DNA of 64,000 nucleotides from assembly GCA_963746175.1 (NCBI GenBank), contig CAVVAH010000004.1:558001-622000 (forward strand), in the 5' to 3' direction. A program made the translations under genes and the position numbers. The notes under the pieces are model-generated. The model saw nothing but the letters and a program-made list of their open reading frames with translations. It made no database searches and was not told the origin of the DNA. Shown here in pieces: positions 42,619 through 50,577 of the stretch. The DNA is from CAVVAH01 sp963746175 (lineage in GTDB: Bacteria; Actinomycetota; Actinomycetes; JACCUZ01). Position 1 is the stretch's first letter. Every line of letters begins with the position of its first letter.

Positions 42619-43077
42619 GTGCGCGTGAACGAGGGACGCTGGACCTCGCACGTCGACGGTGACTTCGTGGTGCTGCTGCTGGGTGCGCACGCCACGAGTC
42701 CCCTCGCCAACCTGCGCATCGCACCGGTCCTGGGCCGGATGGTGCGGGTTCTCGAGCAGCTCGAGCGTGATCCGCACCTGGGCCTGCTCGGCCACCAGCG
42801 GCACGGCGGCCGGCGCGGCGTGATCGTGCAGTACTGGCGCTCCGACGAGGCGCTGGAGCGGGTCGCCCTCGACGCGACGGCCCGGTCCGCCGACGTCTGG
42901 CAGGCCTGGTTCGGCACCGGTGACGGCACCGGCGGGCGGGCCGGCTTCTGGCACGAGACCTTCCGGGTCCACGCCGGCGACTACGCCGCGGCCTACCGCG
43001 ACGTCCCGGCGATCGGCCTGCTGCGCGCCGGTGTGCCCGCGCCGGTCGCCGACGGCAGGGTGGACAACACGGGATAG
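42619..43077 (+). CDS. DUF4188 family protein
   Basis: A 152-residue protein resembling DUF4188, a ferredoxin-like-fold family related to monooxygenase-type and phenylacetaldoxime-dehydratase-like proteins: MRVNEGRWTSHVDGDFVVLLLGAHATSPLANLRIAPVLGRMVRVLEQLERDPHLGLLGHQ, later IVQYWRSDEALERVA and FWHETFRVHAGDYAAAYRDVP. The HETF block is well conserved. The function is unknown. The GTG at 42619 follows GGGAGGC. Followed 19 bases later by the M28 peptidase, so it is probably co-transcribed with it. Confidence 0.72.
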   Translation: MRVNEGRWTSHVDGDFVVLLLGAHATSPLANLRIAPVLGRMVRVLEQLERDPHLGLLGHQRHGGRRGVIVQYWRSDEALERVALDATARSADVWQAWFGTGDGTGGRAGFWHETFRVHAGDYAAAYRDVPAIGLLRAGVPAPVADGRVDNTG

Positions 43078-43096
43078 AAGGCGTAAAACGCCCGGC

Positions 43097-44536
43097 ATGG
43101 ATACCGCCCGACCCGCCGGTCCGAGCCGGCGCACCGTGTTGTCCGCCGCCATCGCGGCCGCATCCGCCGGAGCGGCGACCCCGCTCGTCGGCACCGCCCT
43201 GGCCTCGCCCGCGCGCGCTGAGGTCAAGCCACCCGCGCTACCTCGGCCGCCGACCTCGCAGTCGCCGGACGCCGAGCTCAGAGCACTGCTCCGGAAGGTC
43301 GACCCGGCCAGGCTCGAGGCGACCGTCGAGAAGCTGGTGTCGTTCGGGACCCGGCACACGCTCTCCACGCAGGACGACCCGGCGCGCGGGATCGGAGCGG
43401 CGCGGGACTGGATCTTCGACACCCTGCAGGGGCACGCCGCGGCCTCCGGCGGCCGGCTCACCGTGGAGAAGCAGTCGTTCGTGCAGCCGGTCAGCAACCG
43501 CATCCCCGTGCCGACGGTCATCACCAACGTGATCGCGACGCTGCGGGGCGCCAGTGAGCCGAACCGCGCCTACGTCGTGACCGGGCACTACGACACCCGG
43601 GTCACCGATGTCCTGAACTCCACCAGCGACGCCCCCGGCGCCGACGACGACGGGTCAGGCGTCGCCGTGGTGATGGAGCTGACTCGCATCCTGTCCGCCG
43701 CGAGCCAGCCGGACGCGACGATCGTGCTCGCCGCGGTGGCGGGCGAGGAACAGGGGCTCTACGGCTCGGCCTTCATGGCGCAGCAGATGAAGGCAGCCGG
43801 GGTCGACGTCCAGGGCATGATCAGCAACGACATCGTCGGCAGCAGCACCGCGGACGACGGCACCCGCTACAAGCACCTGGTGCGGCTCTTCTCGGAAGGC
43901 GTCCCGACGACGGAGTCGGCGCAGCAGGCGTCGATCCGCCAGGCGATCGGCGGCGAGAACGACGGGCAGTCGAGGCAGCTGGCCCGGTTCATCCGGGAGG
44001 TGTCCGACAACGACGCCACGGGCATGGACGTCCGGTCGATCTACCGGCGCGACCGCTACCTGCGCTCGAGCGACCACGTCTCGTTCCTCCAGCAGGGCTA
44101 CCCGGCCGCGCGGCTCACCGAGGAGGCGGAGAACTTCGCGCACGAGCACCAGGACGTCCGTGTCGAGAACGGCGTGCAGTTCGGCGACCTGATCGAGTTC
44201 TGCGACTTCCACTACGTCGCGGGCGTGGCACGGGTCGACCTGGCGGCGTTCTGGTCCCTTGCGAACGCACCCGGCACGCCCAAGAACGTGCGCATCAACA
44301 CCACGGCGCTCACCAACGACTCGACCCTGCTCTGGGACCCGGACGGCGCCGCGGAGCTTGCCGGCTACGAGGTGGTGTGGCGGGAGAGCACCACGCCGGA
44401 GTGGCAGCGCGCCATTCCCGTGGGTGACGTCACCGAGGTGACGCTCGACATCTCCAAGGACAACGTGCAGTTCGGGGTGCGCGCTGTCGACACCAAGGGC
44501 CGCCACAGCCCGGCGGGCTTCCCCGCGCCCGCCTAG
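43097..44536 (+). CDS. Tat-exported M28 zinc aminopeptidase with FnIII-like C-terminus
   Basis: A 479-residue protein that starts with a twin-arginine signal (SRRTVLSAAIAAASAGAA, cleavage after about residue 41 at ARA). The M28 catalytic domain has metal ligands in VVTGHYDTR, GADDDGSGVAVVMEL, AGEEQGLYGS and SDHVSFLQQGYPA, the order of leucyl/Streptomyces-type aminopeptidases. A C-terminal domain of about 85 residues (PKNVRINTTALTNDSTLLWD, then AGYEVVWRE) looks like a fibronectin type III fold. It is expected to be a secreted aminopeptidase. Tat export suggests that it folds, and perhaps loads metal, in the cytoplasm. Confidence 0.9.
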   Translation: MDTARPAGPSRRTVLSAAIAAASAGAATPLVGTALASPARAEVKPPALPRPPTSQSPDAELRALLRKVDPARLEATVEKLVSFGTRHTLSTQDDPARGIGAARDWIFDTLQGHAAASGGRLTVEKQSFVQPVSNRIPVPTVITNVIATLRGASEPNRAYVVTGHYDTRVTDVLNSTSDAPGADDDGSGVAVVMELTRILSAASQPDATIVLAAVAGEEQGLYGSAFMAQQMKAAGVDVQGMISNDIVGSSTADDGTRYKHLVRLFSEGVPTTESAQQASIRQAIGGENDGQSRQLARFIREVSDNDATGMDVRSIYRRDRYLRSSDHVSFLQQGYPAARLTEEAENFAHEHQDVRVENGVQFGDLIEFCDFHYVAGVARVDLAAFWSLANAPGTPKNVRINTTALTNDSTLLWDPDGAAELAGYEVVWRESTTPEWQRAIPVGDVTEVTLDISKDNVQFGVRAVDTKGRHSPAGFPAPA

Positions 44537-44553
44537 ACGTCGGTCCGGGGCCC

Positions 44554-46089
44554 TCAGACCGAGAAGTCGACTCCCTGCGCGAGCGGCAGCTCGCCGCTGA
44601 AGTTGACGGTGTTGGTGGCGCGGCGCATGTACGCCTTCCAGGAGTCGGAGCCGGACTCGCGGCCGCCTCCGGTCTCCTTCTGGCCGCCGAAGGCGCCGCC
44701 GATCTCGGCGCCGCTGGTGCCGATGTTGACGTTGACGATGCCGCAGTCGGCGCCGTCGGCGGCGAGGAACCGCTCCGCCTCCGCCTGGTCGCCGGTGAAG
44801 ATCGAGGACGACAGCCCCTGCGGCACGGCGTTCTGCAGCGCGATCGCCTCGTCGAGGTCGGCGTAGGTCAGCACGTGCAGCAGGGGCGCGAACGTCTCCC
44901 GCCGCACCACGTCCCCCTGCGACGCGGAACGCGCCACCGCCGGCGCCACGTAGTAGGCGTCCGGCGCCAGGTCGGCCAGCACCCGGTCGCCACCGACGAG
45001 CACCTCGCCGCCATCAGCCCGGACGTCGCCGAGCGCGGCCTGCAGGGCGTCGTACGCCTTCGCGTTGACCAGCGGCCCGACCAGCGTCGAGGAGTCGAAG
45101 GGGTTGCCGACCGGCAGCCGCCGGTACGCCGACACGACGCGCCCGACGAGGTCGTCGGCGACCGACTCCTGCACGACCAGCCGGCGCAGGGACGTGCACC
45201 TCTGTCCCGCGGTTCCCGCACCGGCGAACACGATGCCGCGGACCGCAAGGTCGAGGTCGGCGGACGCCGAGACGACGGTGGCGTTGTTGCCGCCTAGCTC
45301 GAGCAGGCTCTGGCCGAAGCGCGCGGCGACCCGTGGCCCGACGGCCCGGCCCATCCGGACCGAGCCGGTGGCGCTGACGAGGGGCACCAGCGGATGGTCG
45401 ACCAGCCGCTCCGCGACCTGCGCGTCGCCCAGGACCAGCTGGCCGAGACCCTCAGGTGCCCCGACGTCCGCCGCGGCCCGGTCGAGCAGGGCGCTGCAGG
45501 CCAGCGCCGTGAGCGGAGTCAGCTCGGAGGGCTTCCACACGACGGCGTCGCCGCAGACCAGCGCGACCGCGGTGTTCCACGACCACACCGCGACCGGGAA
45601 GTTGAACGCCGAGATGACACCGACGACGCCGAGCGGGTGCCAGGTCTCGGCGAGCCGGTGGCCCGGCCGCTCCGAGGGCATGGTCCTGCCGTAGAGCTGA
45701 CGGGACAGCCCGACCGCGAAGTCGCAGATGTCGACCATCTCCTGGACCTCGCCGCGCGCCTCCGAGCGGATCTTGCCCACCTCGAGCGACACCAGGTCGG
45801 CGAGGTCGTCGAGGTGCTCTCGCAGCAGCTCGCCGAGCCGTTTCACCAGCACGCCGCGGACCGGAGCCGGCGTCACCCGCCAGACCAGGAACGCCTCGTG
45901 CGCCGCGGTGACCGCGCGGTCGACGTCGTCGGGCGTCGACCAGGCGAGGGCCAGCAGGTCCGTGCCCAGCACCGGTGTCCGCGACGTGCGGTCGCCGGCG
46001 AGCAACGTGTCGTCGACACCGCAGCGGCCCAGGGCTCGGCGCGCCACTGTGCGCAGCTCGTCGGCCGAGGGCATCGTCGTGCTGGTCAT
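44554..46089 (-). CDS. Aldehyde dehydrogenase, ALDH7-like (aminoadipate-semialdehyde dehydrogenase)
   Basis: A 511-residue NAD-dependent aldehyde dehydrogenase. It shows FNFPVAVWSWNTAVALVCGDAVVWKPSE near residue 165-192, the catalytic Glu in LELGGNNATV near 268 and the catalytic Cys in GTAGQRCTSLRR near 302. The ELGGNNA and C-terminal GGAFGGQKETGGGRESGSDSWKAYMRR blocks mark the antiquitin/ALDH7 group, which oxidises 2-aminoadipate 6-semialdehyde to 2-aminoadipate in lysine catabolism. The ATG at 46089 overlaps the upstream stop (ATGA). Last gene of the operon with the D2HGDH-like and HglS genes, which support the lysine assignment. Confidence 0.9.
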   Translation of the reverse strand: MTSTTMPSADELRTVARRALGRCGVDDTLLAGDRTSRTPVLGTDLLALAWSTPDDVDRAVTAAHEAFLVWRVTPAPVRGVLVKRLGELLREHLDDLADLVSLEVGKIRSEARGEVQEMVDICDFAVGLSRQLYGRTMPSERPGHRLAETWHPLGVVGVISAFNFPVAVWSWNTAVALVCGDAVVWKPSELTPLTALACSALLDRAAADVGAPEGLGQLVLGDAQVAERLVDHPLVPLVSATGSVRMGRAVGPRVAARFGQSLLELGGNNATVVSASADLDLAVRGIVFAGAGTAGQRCTSLRRLVVQESVADDLVGRVVSAYRRLPVGNPFDSSTLVGPLVNAKAYDALQAALGDVRADGGEVLVGGDRVLADLAPDAYYVAPAVARSASQGDVVRRETFAPLLHVLTYADLDEAIALQNAVPQGLSSSIFTGDQAEAERFLAADGADCGIVNVNIGTSGAEIGGAFGGQKETGGGRESGSDSWKAYMRRATNTVNFSGELPLAQGVDFSV

Positions 46090-47468
46090 CGGGTGCCTTC
46101 CGGTGTCGTCGTGAGCGCCGCGCGCAGCGCGTCGGTGCCGAGCAGACCGTACGGGTCCAGGGCGTGCTTCACCGCCGCCAGGGCCGCCACGGCGCCCGGA
46201 CTCACCTGCTGCAGCCACCGGTCGACGTTGACGGGTCCGAGGCCGTGCTCGGCCGAGAACGACCCACCGTGACGCTCGACCACGTCGTAGACCGCGCTGC
46301 GCAGGGCGGCGGGGTCGGTGCCCTCGGCGAGCACGACGTTGAGGTGCAGCCCGCCGTCGCCGACGTGGCCGAAGTCCGCGAGGGTCGCCCCGGGTGCGGA
46401 ATGCCGTACGACGTCGGCCACCTCCGCGCGGACCTCGGTGATCGCGCCCCGCGGCACCGCGACGTCCAGCCCGAGGACGGTGCCGGCGCGAGCCAGGGCC
46501 TCGCTCACCGAGTGCCGCAGCCCCCAGGCGCGCTCCGGCGGCATGAGGACGGCGTCCTCGAGCAGCGGGCCGAGGGCCTCGAGCGCGCCGAGCAGCCGGT
46601 CGCGGGCCTGCTCCCCCTCGGCCTCGACCAGCAGCACCTCGGCCGGCTCGCTGCCGGGGAACGGGTCGGCCACCGACTCGACGTGCGCGACGGTCAGCCG
46701 CAGCGCCGCACCGGAGACCAGCTCGAGCGCACCCAGCGCAGGACCGAGCGACCGCTCCAGCCCGGCGCAGACAGCCACCAGCGGGCCGGCGGGCACCACG
46801 AGTGCCGTGGCCCGCTCGGCCGGCAGGTGGGTCAGCTCGAGGGTGGCCGCCGTCACGATCCCGAGCAGGCCGGCCGAGCCCACGACCAGGTCCGCGACGC
46901 GGACGTCGTCGTTCTTCTTCCGCAGCGGTCGCAGGTCACCGAGGACGGTCGCTGCCTCGTCGGCGAGCACGACCTGCACGCCGAGCAGCCGTCGCCGTAC
47001 GTCACCGTGCCGCAGCACCCGGGCACCGCCGGCATTGGTCGCGACGACACCGCCCACCGACGGGTCGGACGACAGGTCGACCGGCAGCCCGAGACCGTGC
47101 CGCGCCGTCGCCTCGGCCACAGCCGACAGGAGCACCCCTGCCCCGGCGGTGACCGCGCGGTCGTCGACGTGCACGTCGAGTGGCGCGATGAGCCGCGACG
47201 TGCTGAGCACCCCGGTGGTGCCGGACGCGTCCGGGACCGAGCCGCCGACCAGGCCGGTGTTGGCTCCCTGCACGACGAATGGCGCGCTCTCGCGCACGGC
47301 CCAGCGGACCACCTCCCGCAGCTGCTCGAGGTCTGCGGGCCGCGCCACCCACGCCGGCCGGCCGTCGGTTCCGCGCCACGGCCGGCCGTACGCCGACAGG
47401 TCGCCGTCCGGACCGAGGACGGCGTCCGCGGGCAGGGACACCGACAGGGAGGCGAGGTCCGGTGTCAC
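46086..47468 (-). CDS. FAD-linked D-2-hydroxyacid dehydrogenase (D-2-hydroxyglutarate dehydrogenase-like)
   Basis: A 460-residue VAO-type flavoprotein. The FAD/PP-loop region has VVQGANTGLVGGSVP near residues 66-80 and VGGVVATNAGGARVLRHGDVRRRLLG near 140-165. The C-terminal catalytic motifs are FGHVGDGGLHLN near 379 and SAEHGLGP near 420. This pattern covers D-lactate, glycolate and D-2-hydroxyglutarate dehydrogenases. The neighbour HglS makes D-2-hydroxyglutarate, so oxidation of that to 2-oxoglutarate is the likely job; this is context-based. Overlaps both neighbours by ATGA. Confidence 0.87.
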   Translation of the reverse strand: MTPDLASLSVSLPADAVLGPDGDLSAYGRPWRGTDGRPAWVARPADLEQLREVVRWAVRESAPFVVQGANTGLVGGSVPDASGTTGVLSTSRLIAPLDVHVDDRAVTAGAGVLLSAVAEATARHGLGLPVDLSSDPSVGGVVATNAGGARVLRHGDVRRRLLGVQVVLADEAATVLGDLRPLRKKNDDVRVADLVVGSAGLLGIVTAATLELTHLPAERATALVVPAGPLVAVCAGLERSLGPALGALELVSGAALRLTVAHVESVADPFPGSEPAEVLLVEAEGEQARDRLLGALEALGPLLEDAVLMPPERAWGLRHSVSEALARAGTVLGLDVAVPRGAITEVRAEVADVVRHSAPGATLADFGHVGDGGLHLNVVLAEGTDPAALRSAVYDVVERHGGSFSAEHGLGPVNVDRWLQQVSPGAVAALAAVKHALDPYGLLGTDALRAALTTTPEGTR

Positions 47469-48799
47469 AGCGCGGCCCGCGCGCGGGACCAGGACGCCTC
47501 GACCTCGGCGGCGTAGAGCGTCATCGGGTCGTGCACGTCGCGCCCCAGCACACCGGCCAGCCAGTCCTGGTCGCGGACGACACCCTCGCGGGACCGGTCG
47601 GAGCTGCCGTCGTCAGCGAGGTTGGACCGGAAGATGCCCGCCGCCGACCGCGGCAGGAAGTCCTCGTAGACCACGGGGTCGAGGTGCACCCAGCCCTCGT
47701 CGACGAGCGCGTCCTGATCGGCCGGCGGGGTGCGGCCCGCGGCCGCGAGCGCGTCGACGTCACCAGGGCGGGCGGTGAACCACGCGAGCCCGGCGCGTGC
47801 CAGCTCGCGCTCGGAGCCCGGGACTGCCGCGGCCCAGGCGGCGGCGTCGGGCGGCAGCGGGTCGACGACGTCGCGACCGGCCGGTGTCAGCGCGATGCCG
47901 CGCGCCTCGACCTCACCGAAGCGCACGCGCAGCTCGCCGGCGGCCACCGTGCCGTCGGTGGCGCGCATCGCTCGTGGCTCGGCGAGGGCGCGGAACGACG
48001 TCTGCCGGAGCAGCACGTCGGGCCCGTCCCAGCGCGGCGGACCCTGCACCTCGTCGATCATCCTGACGCCGCGTAGCTGCATCCGCTCGTAGAGCAGGTC
48101 GATGTCGAGCACCCGCGGTGTGAGGTGGTTGACGTGCGTCGTCGTCACGCCGGCGATGTCGGCGGCCACACCCGAGACCGCAGACAGCTCGTCGTACCAC
48201 CCCTGGTCGATCGGGTCGGGCGACAGCGCGAAGGCCCGGGTGGCCAGGACGAGGAACCGCTCGGCCGGCTCGGCGGCGAGCCCGCCGTCCTTCACCGCGC
48301 GGTCCGCGAGCACGAGCAGCTCGGCCGGGAACAACGTGCGCGCGTCGAGGAACGCCCGCACCCGCGCCTCCAGGTCGGCGTCGAAGAAGCGGCGGTCCTC
48401 GGGCACCAGCACCGAGGTGAAGACCCGGAACGGGTTGGCCGCCAGCTCGTCCCTGTCTACCGGCCGGAAGGCCGTCGACACCACCGGCAGCGGCGCCGGC
48501 CCGGCGTCGCGCAGGTCGTAGCAGCCCGCGGGGTGCATGCCCATCGCGGCGAACAGCCGGCCGGCCTGCGCCAGCTCAGCCGGGGTGCCGACCCGGATCG
48601 CACCGTGCCGCTCCGCGGTGACGCGGGCGATGCTGCCGAGCCGCTCGGCCGCACTACCCTCACGGTCGAGCACCTCGGAGTTCACCTCGTGGGCGACCTC
48701 GACCAGGGTCGTGTACGCCGGCACCTCGCCGCCGTACATCACGGACAGCCGGCGGGCGAACTCCGCCCGCAGATCCGTCGCCGTGAGCTCCGTAGCCAT
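47465..48799 (-). CDS. hglS: 2-oxoadipate dioxygenase/decarboxylase HglS (DUF1338)
   Basis: A 444-residue VOC-fold enzyme of the DUF1338/YdcJ family, shown in other bacteria to convert 2-oxoadipate to D-2-hydroxyglutarate with loss of CO2. Likely metal-ligand histidines are in LVEVAHEVNSEVL near residue 35 and VTTTHVNHLTPRVLDID near 220. Conserved GRLFAAMGMHPAGCYDL and FRVFTSVLVPEDRRFFDADL are present. First gene of a three-gene operon with the D2HGDH-like and ALDH7-like genes, matching the lower D-lysine/aminoadipate route. Divergent from a methyltransferase, with starts only 14 bases apart. Confidence 0.9.
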   Translation of the reverse strand: MATELTATDLRAEFARRLSVMYGGEVPAYTTLVEVAHEVNSEVLDREGSAAERLGSIARVTAERHGAIRVGTPAELAQAGRLFAAMGMHPAGCYDLRDAGPAPLPVVSTAFRPVDRDELAANPFRVFTSVLVPEDRRFFDADLEARVRAFLDARTLFPAELLVLADRAVKDGGLAAEPAERFLVLATRAFALSPDPIDQGWYDELSAVSGVAADIAGVTTTHVNHLTPRVLDIDLLYERMQLRGVRMIDEVQGPPRWDGPDVLLRQTSFRALAEPRAMRATDGTVAAGELRVRFGEVEARGIALTPAGRDVVDPLPPDAAAWAAAVPGSERELARAGLAWFTARPGDVDALAAAGRTPPADQDALVDEGWVHLDPVVYEDFLPRSAAGIFRSNLADDGSSDRSREGVVRDQDWLAGVLGRDVHDPMTLYAAEVEASWSRARAAL

Positions 48800-48813
48800 G
48801 GAAGGAGTCTGTC

Positions 48814-49431
48814 GTGACCCGCTGGAGCGCCGCTACCGGAGGTGGCAGTGGCCGCGACTACGCCGCGCGCTTCGACGCGCTGGCCGCGCAGGGCACCGAC
48901 GTGCACGGCGAGGCGTCGTGCTGCACCGCGCTCGCCCCGCCGCCGTCGCGGGTGCTCGACGCCGGGTGCGGCACCGGCCGGGTCGCCATCCGGCTGGCCG
49001 AGCTCGGGCACGACGTCACGGGGGTCGACCTCGACATGTCGATGCTCGAGGTGGCGCGCGAGCGGGCGCCACAGCTGCGCTGGGAACAGGCCGACCTGGC
49101 GGCGCTGGACCTGGTCGGTCGCGGCGAGGTGCCGTTCGACCTCGTCGTGATGGCCGGCAACATCGTGCCGCTGGTCGCCGAGGGCACCGAGCCGCGGGTC
49201 GTCGAGCGGGTCGCCGCCCAGCTGGCACCGGGCGGGCTGCTCGTCGCCGGCTTCGGCCTGGACCGCGCGCACCTGCCGCCCGCAGCTGCGGTCGTCGACA
49301 TCGCGGCGTACGACGGGTGGTGCGCGGCCGTGGGCCTGCGGCCGCTGGACCGGCTGGCGACCTGGGACGGTCAGCCGTGGACCCCCGACGCCGGCTACGC
49401 GGTCAGCGTGCACCAGCGACCGGCGGAGTAG
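48814..49431 (+). CDS. Class I SAM-dependent methyltransferase
   Basis: A 205-residue Rossmann-fold methyltransferase. Motif I is VLDAGCGTGRVAIRLAELG near residues 47-65, followed by the acidic SAM ribose contact in VTGVDLDMSM near 70, and motif IV-like DLVVMAGNIVPL near 108. The substrate cannot be told. It starts 14 bases from hglS on the opposite strand, so the two share a promoter region. The GTG at 48814 gives the normal family length. Confidence 0.85.
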   Translation: MTRWSAATGGGSGRDYAARFDALAAQGTDVHGEASCCTALAPPPSRVLDAGCGTGRVAIRLAELGHDVTGVDLDMSMLEVARERAPQLRWEQADLAALDLVGRGEVPFDLVVMAGNIVPLVAEGTEPRVVERVAAQLAPGGLLVAGFGLDRAHLPPAAAVVDIAAYDGWCAAVGLRPLDRLATWDGQPWTPDAGYAVSVHQRPAE

Positions 49432-49596
49432 CCGGTTCGACCGCCCCTCCCGCTGTGCGTGGCGACGGTCGGAGCCGCATACCTGACCCGCCGTCGTGGT
49501 CCGGGTCCGAGCGGCCTGGGAGCGGGGTGCTGGGCTGCCCGCCGTCCGCGACGGCCCGCTGTCCCGGCATGTGGGACCCGCGGCCAACCCGACCTC
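49432..49596. other. Gene-free stretch between convergent genes, left part
   Basis: The 351-base gap from 49432 to 49782 holds no credible ORF. This left part has only short imperfect repeats (GTGGGACC/CCGGCATG blocks). The remainder contains family C and family E elements, described separately. Confidence 0.45.
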
Positions 49597-49651
49597 GAGT
49601 GGTGGGTTCAGCAGGCGTGATGTCCTCTTTCAGGTGCGCAAGCCACCACTC
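49597..49651. repeat. Intergenic palindrome, family C copy 2
   Basis: GAGTGGTGGGTT (49597-49608) and AAGCCACCACTC (49640-49651) pair over 12 bp with one mismatch. Same core as 23116-23205. It lies between convergent genes. Confidence 0.75.
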
Positions 49652-49722
49652 TGTGACATCCGGGGCGTGTCCGCCTCGGCAGCCGGGACACGGAGAGCGG
49701 TGCACGGTGCCCGACGCCGCTC

Positions 49723-49761
49723 TCTCCTCCCGAGCCGCTCTGAGCTCGGCCCACGACGGCG
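49723..49761. repeat. Family E element copy
   Basis: CTCCTCCCGAGCCGCTCTGA followed by a CACGACGGCG block; the same modules are at 37921-37960 and 40376-40412 and, inverted, at 32395. It ends 22 bases before the membrane-protein stop. Confidence 0.65.
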
Positions 49762-49782
49762 CTGCACGGGTCAGCGGCGCGT

Positions 49783-50481
49783 CTACTTCAGCAGGCTGAC
49801 CCCGCGGGCGATCACGATCACCGAGAGCAGCAGGGCGGAGACCGACTCGGTGGCCATCAGCATCTTGGCCCGGTGCGAGAGCGGCATCGTGTCGGTCGGG
49901 CTGAACGCCGAGGAGTTCGTCGTCGACACGTAGAGGTAGTCGAGGAAGCCGGGCGTCCAGTCGGACCGCTTCGCCGACCGCACGGCCACCTCGTCGACGG
50001 CGTCGTGGTCCTCGTCCTGGGGGAACCGGAAGTCGGCCGGCGGCAGGTCCGACCTGGCGGCGCGGGTGCGCACGACCGGACCTCCGCGGTCCAGCTCCCA
50101 GAACGCGAGGGCGAACACGATGATGTTCGTCAGCCACACCTGGGCCGCACCGATCAGCAACGAGCCGCCGTTCTGCGACGACCCGCCGTTGACGAGCTCG
50201 TCGACCAGGAGGACCAGGGCCGTGATGTTGGCCAGCGCGATGAGCAGGATCAACCCGATCGACACCCAGCGCAGGACCTTCGTCTCGCGCGTCATCCGGC
50301 GCGGGTTCCCGACCAGCAACGGCACCAGGAGCGCCAGCTCGAGCAGCGGCACCAGGAACCGCGGCCCGAGCACGACCAGACCGCTCGGCAGGGCGGCGTA
50401 CAGGACGATCGCGACGACGATCGCCGCAGCGGCCGGGTAGCGCGACTCCCCCGGGTGCTCGCGCCCCGCCGCCGTCGTCAC
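49783..50481 (-). CDS. Membrane protein, ion-channel-like C-terminus
   Basis: A 232-residue protein with about five membrane segments: YPAAAAIVVAIVLYAALPSGLVVLGPRFLVPLLELALLVPLLV near residues 15-57, VSIGLILLIALANITALVLLV near 73-93, IGAAQVWLTNIIVFALAFWEL, and the C-terminal MLMATESVSALLLSVIVIARGV. The YLYVSTTNSSAFSPTDTMPLSHRAKMLMATE block before the last helix resembles the pore-lining region of DUF1345 and two-TM potassium-channel-like proteins. No selectivity-filter TVGYG is seen, so function is unclear. Confidence 0.65.
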   Translation of the reverse strand: MTTAAGREHPGESRYPAAAAIVVAIVLYAALPSGLVVLGPRFLVPLLELALLVPLLVGNPRRMTRETKVLRWVSIGLILLIALANITALVLLVDELVNGGSSQNGGSLLIGAAQVWLTNIIVFALAFWELDRGGPVVRTRAARSDLPPADFRFPQDEDHDAVDEVAVRSAKRSDWTPGFLDYLYVSTTNSSAFSPTDTMPLSHRAKMLMATESVSALLLSVIVIARGVSLLK

Positions 50482-50508
50482 CTGCCCACGATCACCCCCA
50501 CCCCTCCC

Positions 50509-50559
50509 GGATCTTGAGACGACACGCCGGGCCGGAGGCGGCGTGTCGTCTCAAGATCC
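50509..50559. repeat. Intergenic palindrome, family D copy 2
   Basis: A perfect 20-bp inverted repeat (GGATCTTGAGACGACACGCC at 50509-50528, complement at 50540-50559) with an 11-nt loop. Its inner GACACGCC/GGCGTGTC pair matches the element at 4450-4523. It lies between two minus-strand genes, just past the TIM-barrel isomerase stop. Confidence 0.85.
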
Positions 50560-50577
50560 GCAGGAGTGGGGGGCAGG

